From Bacillota bacterium (GTDB lineage Bacteria; Bacillota; Clostridia; Christensenellales; Pumilibacteraceae), in the NCBI GenBank assembly GCA_009787685.1, contig WQSV01000070.1:1-7212 (forward strand): 7,212 nucleotides of DNA, read 5' to 3'. The notes under the pieces were generated by a model. It made no database searches. It was not told the DNA's origin and saw only the letters and a list, made by a program, of their open reading frames with translations. A program made the translations under genes and the position numbers. Positions 1 through 5,098 of the stretch are shown piece by piece. Position 1 is the stretch's first letter; the number at the start of each line of letters is the position of its first letter.

Positions 1-11
1 TGACAAATCCA

Positions 12-3000
12 GTGAACAATTCAACGCATTTCGCACATCTTCATGTCCACACTGAGTATTCGTTTTTGGATGGCGCGGCGCGAACTGACAAAATATTTTC
101 TGAAGCCTATGAAAAGGGAATTTCAGCACTTGCAATAACTGACCATGGAAGCATGTTCGGAGTTTATGAATTTGTCAAACGAGCAGTGAAGCACACTGAC
201 CCGAAAGCGGATTTTTTCAAATTCATGAAAGAAAGACGCCCGTTCAGAGTCAAGCCGATAATCGGTTGCGAAGTCTATGTTTGTCCTAATCGACATGTCA
301 AGCAAACCGTTGGAGGACGCGCTCCAAAACTCGAACACCTTGTTCTTCTTGCAAAAAATGAAAAGGGCTATAAAAACTTAATCAAAATTTGTTCCATGGG
401 CTATGTCGAAGGTTTTTACTACAAACCCCGAATCGACATGGAAATCTTGAGAAAATATGCTGAAGGACTCATCTGTCTCTCGGGTTGTCTTGCTGGGCCA
501 GTTTGCAGGGCACTAATGAATGGAGAAATGGAAAAGGCGGATGCAATTGCAGATGAATTGAAGGCTTTATTTCAAGACGATTTTTATATTGAGCTTCAAG
601 ATCACGGCATAATGGAGCAAAAGCAAGTCAATCCATTATTAATAACTCTTGCGAAAAAGAAAAACATAAAACTCGTTGCAACGAACGATGTTCACTATTT
701 AAAAAAAAGCGACTCAAAAATGCAAAAGGTTCTGCAATGCATTGCCTTTCGCGAAACCCTCGACACGTTTGAAGGGAAGCAATCTGGAGGGATGGATGGC
801 GAACAACGAGGCCGTGATGACTATTTTCCAACTGATGAATTTTATTTAAAAAACCGCTCTCAAATGGAAGAGTTGTTTTCGCATATTCCCGATGCCATTA
901 GCAACACTTTGGAGATCGCCGAAAAATGCGAGCCATATTTTTTCACCGAGCAATCGCTCTATCCAACTTTTATTACGCCAGATGGCACAACCGTGAAAGA
1001 GTATTTGAAAAAAGTGACTTATGATGGACTTCAGAAAAAATATCCCGTCTTAACGGACGAAATTAAAGAACGTGCGGACTATGAATTAAGGGTTGTCGAC
1101 AATATGGGCTTTAATGACTACTATCTCGTTGTCAACGATTTTATTCAATATGCCCATCAAAATGACATCTCAGTTGGCCCGGGGAGAGGAAGTGGTGTTG
1201 GAAGTATTATTGCTTATTCACTTGACATAACTCGGGTTGACCCGTTGAAATATGGTTTGCTGTTCGAACGTTTTTTGAACCCAGATCGAGTTTCTCCTCC
1301 AGACTTCGATATCGATTTTTGCGTTGAGCGTCGTGATGAAGTCATTGACTATGTCGTTGAAAAATATGGTTCACTCAATGTTTGTCAAATAGTAACATTC
1401 GGAACCCTTGCGCCAAAAGCAGCGATTAAGGACGTTGGGCGCGTTGTTGGAAAGCCTTACTCCGAAGTTGACAGACTCTCCAAGCTCGTTCCGTTCATGA
1501 TGGGAAAACTCAAACTACGTGATATTTTGGGGCAAACAAATGAGAGAAGCATGGTAATTGCTGAACTCAAAGAAATGTATGAAAATGACGAGAGCATCAA
1601 AGAACTTCTCGACATGGCAATAAAAGTCGAGGGTCTTCCAAGGCAAACAGGTATTCATGCAGCGGGTGTTATCATCTGTTCGGACGAAGTCCATGACCAT
1701 ATTCCGCTTGCAAAAACAACCGACAATATCATAACAACGCAATTTGACATGAATGAATGCCAAGAACTTGGACTCCTCAAAATGGACTTTCTTGGGCTTC
1801 GAACGTTGACAGATATCAAAAAAGCAATCGACATGGTGAAGAAAAACCATAATGTTGACATTGACTTTTACAACATGGATTATGATGATGCGAAAGTCTT
1901 CGAGATGTTCGGGGACGGCGACACTCATGCTATTTTTCAATTTGAGAGTGAGGGAATGAAGCGATTCATGAAAGATTTGAAGCCGACATCGCTTGAAGAT
2001 ATTATCGCAGGAGTTGCGCTTTATCGCCCGGGGCCAATGGACAAAATTCCGCTCTATGTCAAAAACAAAAAGTTGCCATCAGGAGTCACCTATGACCACG
2101 CAAAACTTGAAGACATTTTGCAAGTCACCTATGGCGTTTGTGTCTATCAAGAGCAAGTCATGCAAATAGTCCAAACTCTCGCAGGCTACACTCTCGCACG
2201 TGCGGACGAATTAAGACGCATAATGGGCAAGAAAAAAGTTGAAGCAATGAACAAAGAAAAAGAAGTTTTCTTGTTCGGAACAACAGATGAAAAAGGGAAC
2301 AGAATTCCCGGGTGTGTTGAAAACGGAGTCAACGAGAAAATAGCGACAAAAATTTTCAACGATCTTGAAGCATTTTCGTCCTATGCGTTCAACAAATCAC
2401 ATGCCGCAGCATATGCATATTTAGCATATCAAACGGCATATTTGAAATATCATTATCCGCTCGAATTTATTTGTGCAGTTCTTAATAATCGAATTTCGAA
2501 TATTGATGAAATTCAGAATTATTTGACCTATCTCAAACAAAAAGGATTCAAACTCTACCCCCCTGACATCAATCGCTCTTTGGAGGGATTCTCAGTTCAT
2601 TCCGACGGAGACGGAGTCGTCATGGGTCTCGCTGGCATAAAGAATATTGGCGAAAAAGCGGTTGTTGAAATTATCAAGGAAAGGGAAGCAAGAGGAGCGT
2701 TTTCATCATTCGTCGACTTTGCCGACAGAGTGACTAACGCTGTTCTCAACAAAAAAGTAATCGAAGGACTTGTTTTTAGCGGTTCCTTTGACTCAACAAA
2801 AAAAACACGAGCAGCACTACTCAAAAACTTCCCAGCAATAGTTGACCGAGCGTCAAAAGAAAAAGCTGCAAAAGAAGCGGGACAATTTTCGTTTTTCGAC
2901 ATGGGCATTAAAATGACTGGCAATGACTACAAGTTCGTTGAATGCGAAGAAATGCCACAAAAAGAAATGCTTGAAAAAGAAAAGGAATTCACGGGGGTTT

Positions 3001-3608
3001 ATCTTTCATCACATCCATTAGATGAATATGAAGACTTCCTTGAAGGGTTTGAAATAAACACTTCGGCGTTTTCGAAATCAACAACAAATGAAAATGAAGA
3101 AATAAAAATAATTGACGGTGGACGGGTGAGACTTGGAGGAATGGTCACGGCTGTCAATGTTAAAACATCAAAGGCTGGAAAAGAGTTCGCAATTGTCACA
3201 ATTGAAGACCTCCACGGTTCACTTGAAGCTTTCGCTGGAGGTATTGCGCTCGCTACAGCAAAAACATCGGCGGGAAAAATTGTCACAATCGAGGGAAGCG
3301 TTCGTGAAGACACCGACAGATTTTCGCTATGGATTGACAAAATTATTTCAGACACCGCGACTCAAAAGCTAGCTCAAAAAACACAACCCAAAAAAGTTTG
3401 TTTCACAATGTCATTGAAAAACACAGCTCTTCTTGACGAATTGCAAGAAATACTCCTCTTCTATCAAGGTAATGACGAGACATATATCAAAAACACAGAC
3501 GACGGTAAATTCTACCCACTAAGAATCAAAACCGAACTGTCCGAACATTGCCTTAGTGAATTGTTTGGTGCAATAGGCGAAGAAAATGTTCAAATAGTCA
3601 GTGGCTAA
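12..3608 (+). CDS. dnaE: DNA polymerase III subunit alpha (DnaE)
   Basis: Catalytic subunit of the replicative DNA polymerase (C-family), which copies DNA at the fork with the sliding clamp. Seen: an N-terminal PHP domain (about residues 6-230) beginning HLHVHTEYSFLDG; the GPGRGSGVGS motif near residue 390; PDFDIDF at 430-436 with the probable catalytic aspartates D431 and D433; the third catalytic aspartate D592 in MDFLGLRTL; a helix-hairpin-helix stretch near 870-905 (LAGIKNIGEKA); QFSFF at 958-962, which fits the internal clamp-binding motif (QADMF in E. coli); and a C-terminal OB-fold from about 1038. At about 1198 residues it matches full-length DnaE, not PolC. The start chosen is GTG at 12. 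The frame is open to the left edge (T-N-P before it), so the real start may lie outside the window, but the PHP motif shows that very little is missing. The stop is TAA. Confidence 0.97.
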   Translation: MNNSTHFAHLHVHTEYSFLDGAARTDKIFSEAYEKGISALAITDHGSMFGVYEFVKRAVKHTDPKADFFKFMKERRPFRVKPIIGCEVYVCPNRHVKQTVGGRAPKLEHLVLLAKNEKGYKNLIKICSMGYVEGFYYKPRIDMEILRKYAEGLICLSGCLAGPVCRALMNGEMEKADAIADELKALFQDDFYIELQDHGIMEQKQVNPLLITLAKKKNIKLVATNDVHYLKKSDSKMQKVLQCIAFRETLDTFEGKQSGGMDGEQRGRDDYFPTDEFYLKNRSQMEELFSHIPDAISNTLEIAEKCEPYFFTEQSLYPTFITPDGTTVKEYLKKVTYDGLQKKYPVLTDEIKERADYELRVVDNMGFNDYYLVVNDFIQYAHQNDISVGPGRGSGVGSIIAYSLDITRVDPLKYGLLFERFLNPDRVSPPDFDIDFCVERRDEVIDYVVEKYGSLNVCQIVTFGTLAPKAAIKDVGRVVGKPYSEVDRLSKLVPFMMGKLKLRDILGQTNERSMVIAELKEMYENDESIKELLDMAIKVEGLPRQTGIHAAGVIICSDEVHDHIPLAKTTDNIITTQFDMNECQELGLLKMDFLGLRTLTDIKKAIDMVKKNHNVDIDFYNMDYDDAKVFEMFGDGDTHAIFQFESEGMKRFMKDLKPTSLEDIIAGVALYRPGPMDKIPLYVKNKKLPSGVTYDHAKLEDILQVTYGVCVYQEQVMQIVQTLAGYTLARADELRRIMGKKKVEAMNKEKEVFLFGTTDEKGNRIPGCVENGVNEKIATKIFNDLEAFSSYAFNKSHAAAYAYLAYQTAYLKYHYPLEFICAVLNNRISNIDEIQNYLTYLKQKGFKLYPPDINRSLEGFSVHSDGDGVVMGLAGIKNIGEKAVVEIIKEREARGAFSSFVDFADRVTNAVLNKKVIEGLVFSGSFDSTKKTRAALLKNFPAIVDRASKEKAAKEAGQFSFFDMGIKMTGNDYKFVECEEMPQKEMLEKEKEFTGVYLSSHPLDEYEDFLEGFEINTSAFSKSTTNENEEIKIIDGGRVRLGGMVTAVNVKTSKAGKEFAIVTIEDLHGSLEAFAGGIALATAKTSAGKIVTIEGSVREDTDRFSLWIDKIISDTATQKLAQKTQPKKVCFTMSLKNTALLDELQEILLFYQGNDETYIKNTDDGKFYPLRIKTELSEHCLSELFGAIGEENVQIVSG

Positions 3609-3861
3609 GAAAAGCAATAAATAAAGCACAAGAGAAAAAGGAACTCTCTACTGCCACTCTACAATTTTTTGCAATTTCGTTTCTAGGTGCCACTCAAAAC
3701 GATTTGTGGGAATTCTTTTCATTGCTTGCTGATTTTGAATTTAGTGGTGATTGGGAATTAGGGCAGTGTTGTTTTAAAATGTTTCATTTTGGAAAATAAC
3801 GCTCTCGCGTGACCGATTGCGGTCAACCAGCACACCATAAAACGCTTTTTTTAAAACAATC
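3609..3861. other. Intergenic gap dnaE-rsmG, no gene seen
   Basis: These 253 bp have no credible open frame and no tRNA-like fold. Small structures visible: AGAGA/TCTCT at 3631-3635 and 3645-3649, with a T-run only at 3665-3670, too far away for a good dnaE terminator; AAAATG/CATTTT at 3776-3790 with a 3-base loop; and TGACCG/CGGTCA at 3810-3825. A poor promoter match, TTGGGA at 3751 and TAAAAT at 3775 with an 18-bp spacer, could serve rsmG but is weak. The rsmG ATG is preceded by T- and A-rich sequence (3846-3860) without a Shine-Dalgarno sequence. Confidence 0.6.
3810..3825. repeat. Short GC-rich hairpin upstream of rsmG
   Basis: TGACCG (3810-3815) and CGGTCA (3820-3825) are perfect inverted repeats around the 4-base loop ATTG. 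No T-run follows directly (the next is at 3846-3852), so it is not a standard intrinsic terminator. It could be part of the rsmG leader RNA or a protein site. The function is unknown. Confidence 0.45.
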
Positions 3862-4620
3862 ATGCAAAAACTAAGAAAAACTCTTGAAAACATTGGAATC
3901 AATCCAATCGAACCAACGCTTGACAAATTTAAAATTTATCAAGGATTTTTGCATTCATTCAATTCTCACACTAACCTAACAAGCATCAAAGATCTCGAAG
4001 AAATCGAAACTAGGCATTTCGTTGACAGCCTCTCTCTCTTGCAGTTTTGCAAGAGAGAGAGTGAAGACAAGGCTAACATTAATTTGAAAAAACCCTCACT
4101 CCTCACTATTCGCTCTTCACTCTCATTTCTCGACATTGGTTGTGGAGCAGGCTTTCCCTCAATTCCACTCGCACTTGCACTTGATGCTTTAAACATTCCA
4201 TGTTTATTCACTCTTGTTGACAGTGTCAAAAAGAAAACCGATTTTTTGAAAGAACTTATTGAAAAATTATCTCTTACAAACATAACAATTTTTCATTCAA
4301 GAATTGAAGACCTCACTCATCTCAAAAATTCATTCGATATCATCGTCAATCGAGCGGTGGCGTCACTTCCGACTTTGCTAGAATATTCACTTCCATTCTT
4401 AAAAACAAACGGACATCTAATCGCTTATAAAGGCAAAAATGCCGAAGAAGAATTAGCCCTTTCAAAAAATGCTCTTTCAACCCTTGGTGGAAAATTTGTT
4501 TCATTAACACCCTATCAAATTGACGAAATCGAGTTCAAACTACTTGTGATAGAAAAAGAAAAATCAACTTCTACAAAATATCCCCGAGGACAAAACAAGC
4601 CTCGCCTAAAGCCACTGTGA
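3862..4620 (+). CDS. rsmG: 16S rRNA (guanine527-N7)-methyltransferase RsmG
   Basis: SAM-dependent enzyme that places m7G at position 527 (E. coli numbering) of 16S rRNA; its loss is known to give low-level streptomycin resistance in several bacteria. Seen: RHFVDSLSLL at 51-60, the conserved pre-motif helix; the SAM-binding loop DIGCGAGFP at 91-99; LVDSVKKKTDFL, the motif II region; NRAVASLPTLLEYSLPFL; and AYKGK. The C-terminal tail KYPRGQNKPRLKPL is typical of Gram-positive-type RsmG and shows that the end is intact. The length is 252 residues, at the long end for the family. The excess sits at about residues 63-87, between the pre-motif helix and the SAM loop, where E. coli has only a few residues. 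That segment is encoded by short inverted and 7-bp repeats (4030-4124). The ATG at 3862 has no Shine-Dalgarno sequence. The stop is TGA, and a terminator follows about 40 bp later. Confidence 0.94.
   Translation: MQKLRKTLENIGINPIEPTLDKFKIYQGFLHSFNSHTNLTSIKDLEEIETRHFVDSLSLLQFCKRESEDKANINLKKPSLLTIRSSLSFLDIGCGAGFPSIPLALALDALNIPCLFTLVDSVKKKTDFLKELIEKLSLTNITIFHSRIEDLTHLKNSFDIIVNRAVASLPTLLEYSLPFLKTNGHLIAYKGKNAEEELALSKNALSTLGGKFVSLTPYQIDEIEFKLLVIEKEKSTSTKYPRGQNKPRLKPL
4030..4061. repeat. Perfect 14-bp inverted repeat inside rsmG
   Basis: Positions 4030-4043 (CTCTCTCTCTTGCA) are exactly complementary to 4048-4061, with the 4-base loop GTTT. This would make a strong hairpin in the mRNA within codons 57-67 of rsmG, at the left border of the extra segment. 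It abuts and overlaps by a few bases the 7-bp repeat block that follows. It is in frame and codes for part of LSLLQFCKRES. Confidence 0.85.
4057..4124. repeat. In-frame heptad-repeat insertion in rsmG
   Basis: The ends 4057-4067 (GAGAGTGAAGA) and 4114-4124 are perfect 11-bp inverted repeats. The right side, read on the minus strand, consists of four 7-bp units: AGTGAAG, AGCGAAT, AGTGAGG, AGTGAGG (4121 down to 4094). The left side keeps only one clear unit (AGTGAAG, 4060-4066). The same AGTGARN unit builds the arms of the foldback element upstream of nrdD. The block encodes the segment by which this RsmG exceeds E. coli RsmG. I read it as a small palindromic element inserted in frame. No target duplication is evident, so the exact borders are uncertain. 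Confidence 0.6.
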
Positions 4621-4646
4621 TTTTTTAAGACATTATTTTTGTTAAA

Positions 4647-4658
4647 TTTGGATCCAAA
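4647..4658. repeat. 12-bp perfect palindrome TTTGGATCCAAA
   Basis: A perfect self-complementary 12-mer, 26 bp after the rsmG stop and just ahead of the rsmG terminator hairpin. It could be a binding site for a dimeric protein or chance in AT-rich DNA. No second copy is seen in the window. Confidence 0.4.
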
Positions 4659-4659
4659 C

Positions 4660-4693
4660 CAGCAATTGGTCGCATAGACGGTGCTGTTTTTTT
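4660..4693 (+). terminator. rsmG: Intrinsic terminator after rsmG
   Basis: CAGCA (4660-4664) pairs with TGCTG (4682-4686). An inner GTC/GAC stem closes the loop GCATA, and seven T follow (4687-4693). The outer stem can be lengthened by AAA upstream pairing with the T-run if one C bulges. It lies about 40 bp past the rsmG stop, a natural place to end that transcript. The stem is modest, so strength is uncertain. Confidence 0.55.
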
Positions 4694-4720
4694 GACGTTT
4701 CTGATATTTACAAATAACAT
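4692..4720 (+). promoter_or_regulatory. Sigma70-like promoter candidate (small RNA?)
   Basis: TTGACG at 4692-4697 (5 of 6 to the -35 consensus) and TAACAT at 4715-4720 (4 of 6) are separated by exactly 17 bp. Transcription would start near 4727, with no coding frame of useful size before the terminator at 4827-4853. AT-rich DNA gives such pairs by chance, so confidence is limited. Confidence 0.35.
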
Positions 4721-4726
4721 CGTCCT

Positions 4727-4853
4727 TGAGGGTGATTGCGAGATAAGTCAAAGCCACTTTATTTAGCGCATGTCACTTTAGTAAAACTGCCAAAAATTAC
4801 AAGAAAATATTATGCAAAAACACCTTAAAACGCCTTGACAATGGGCGTTTTTT
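4727..4853 (+). ncRNA. Possible small RNA between two terminators
   Basis: The stretch runs from the predicted start of the 4692-4720 promoter to the T-run of the next terminator, about 125 nt. It contains only very short frames (for example ATG-TCA-CTT-TAG at 4770) and matches no RNA family I recognise. The case rests entirely on the arrangement promoter, non-coding sequence, terminator. It may equally be unused spacer. Confidence 0.22.
4827..4853 (+). terminator. Intrinsic terminator overlapping nrdD promoter
   Basis: AAAACGCC (4827-4834) and GGCGTTTT (4844-4851) form a perfect 8-bp stem around a 9-base loop. The T-run is 4848-4853. The CGCC/GGCG core next to A- and T-tracts is classic for rho-independent termination and can work to some extent in both directions. 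The loop contains TTGACA, the -35 box of the promoter for the next gene, so upstream transcripts would end just where nrdD transcription begins. Confidence 0.7.
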
Positions 4854-4863
4854 GGTATAGACT
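4835..4863 (+). promoter_or_regulatory. nrdD: Probable nrdD promoter
   Basis: A perfect -35 TTGACA (4835-4840) is followed after 17 bp by TAGACT (4858-4863, 4 of 6). An alternative is the extended -10 TGGTATAGA (TATAGA at 4856-4861), with a 15-bp spacer. Transcription would start near 4870 and give an nrdD leader of about 230 nt that includes both NrdR-type boxes, the Shine-Dalgarno sequence and the foldback element. No better promoter is seen between here and the nrdD start. Confidence 0.6.
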
Positions 4864-4886
4864 AATAAAGCAAATTTAATAAAACC

Positions 4887-4902
4887 ATACTATATATAGT
4901 AT
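4887..4902. promoter_or_regulatory. NrdR box 1
   Basis: The 16-mer ATACTATATATAGTAT contains the core CTATATATAG, which fits the known NrdR box (consensus acaCwAtATaTwGtgt). The symmetry extends to a perfect 22-bp palindrome at 4884-4905. NrdR is the ATP/dATP-sensing repressor (zinc ribbon plus ATP-cone) of ribonucleotide reductase genes, normally bound at paired boxes upstream of nrd operons. The location ahead of nrdD supports the call. The box lies downstream of the predicted transcription start. Confidence 0.85.
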
Positions 4903-4918
4903 GGTGGTCACCAAAGGC

Positions 4919-4934
4919 ATACTATATATAGTGC
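4919..4934. promoter_or_regulatory. NrdR box 2
   Basis: This is the second copy of the core CTATATATAG; 15 bases (CATACTATATATAGT) are identical to box 1 (4886-4900 and 4918-4932). Centre-to-centre distance is 32 bp, about three turns of DNA, which is the spacing known for NrdR box pairs and puts both on the same face of the helix. The outer right half is less symmetric (GTGC) than in box 1. Confidence 0.85.
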
Positions 4935-4966
4935 TATCAAAAGCGCTTAAAGGTAGAAGAAAAAAG

Positions 4967-4971
4967 AGGAG
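4967..4971 (+). promoter_or_regulatory. nrdD: Stranded Shine-Dalgarno sequence of nrdD
   Basis: AGGAG in AAGAGGAGAAA is the only good ribosome binding site in the leader, yet it lies 127 bases from the nrdD ATG because the foldback element sits between them. As the DNA stands it is next to two 5-codon frames, GTG at 4975-4992 and ATG at 4982-4999, both ending in TGA inside the element. Without the element and one AGAA copy, AGGAG would be 7 bases from the nrdD ATG. Confidence 0.6.
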
Positions 4972-4973
4972 AA

Positions 4974-5089
4974 AGTGAACAATGAACAGTGAGCAGTGAG
5001 AAGTTGTTGTCAAGTTTTTTTGTGTTCTTTAATAGGGCGAAACTTAAAATTAACAACAACTATTCATTATTTATTATTCAATATTCACT
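4974..5089. mobile_element. 116-bp foldback (MITE-like) element
   Basis: The left arm 4974-5009 is four 7-bp units (AGTGAAC, AATGAAC, AGTGAGC, AGTGAGA) followed by AGTTGTTG. The right arm 5054-5089, read on the minus strand, is AGTGAAT, ATTGAAT, AATAAAT, AATGAAT followed by the same AGTTGTTG. The arms match at 26 of 36 positions, and five of the ten differences are G-U pairs in the + strand RNA. A further AAGTTT/AAACTT pair (5012-5017, 5040-5045) extends the stem. AGAA occurs directly on both sides (4970-4973 and 5090-5093), as a 4-bp target duplication would. There is no coding capacity, so any movement would depend on a transposase elsewhere. Confidence 0.65.
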
Positions 5090-5098
5090 AGAACAAAC

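Noticed and set aside
11..24. A single AGTGAAC heptad at the dnaE start, resembling the repeat family
   Set aside because: Only one unit, no inverted partner and no array; one 7-mer match in AT-rich DNA is expected by chance.
1515..1940. Minus-strand open frame of 141 codons inside dnaE
   Set aside because: It lies opposite strongly conserved polymerase motifs (such as MDFLGLRTL) and its translation has no recognisable domain; it is a shadow of dnaE.
3649..3770. Possible degenerate foldback in the dnaE-rsmG gap: ACTGCC (3650-3655) with GGCAGT (3762-3767) and a heptad-like AGTGGTG/ATTGGGA/ATTAGGG stretch
   Set aside because: Only 6 bp pair across more than 100 bp and the heptads do not fit the AGTGARN pattern well; too weak to call a repeat element.
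4585..4626. CGAGG/CCTCG hairpin near the rsmG end followed by a T-run at 4621-4626, as a terminator
   Set aside because: The stem ends 16 bases before the T-run; the structure at 4660-4693 has the T-run directly after the stem and is the better candidate.
4515..4757. Minus-strand open frame of 80 codons over the rsmG end and intergenic region
   Set aside because: Overlaps the conserved RsmG tail, spans the terminator and shows no domain or ribosome binding site.
4884..4934. The two ACTATATATAGT copies as a CRISPR or simple AT repeat
   Set aside because: There are only two copies, they are palindromic, and their sequence and spacing fit an NrdR box pair upstream of a ribonucleotide reductase gene.
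5010..5053. Centre of the foldback element as a gene or terminator
   Set aside because: 44 bp with no open frame; the T-run 5015-5021 has no GC-rich stem directly before it.
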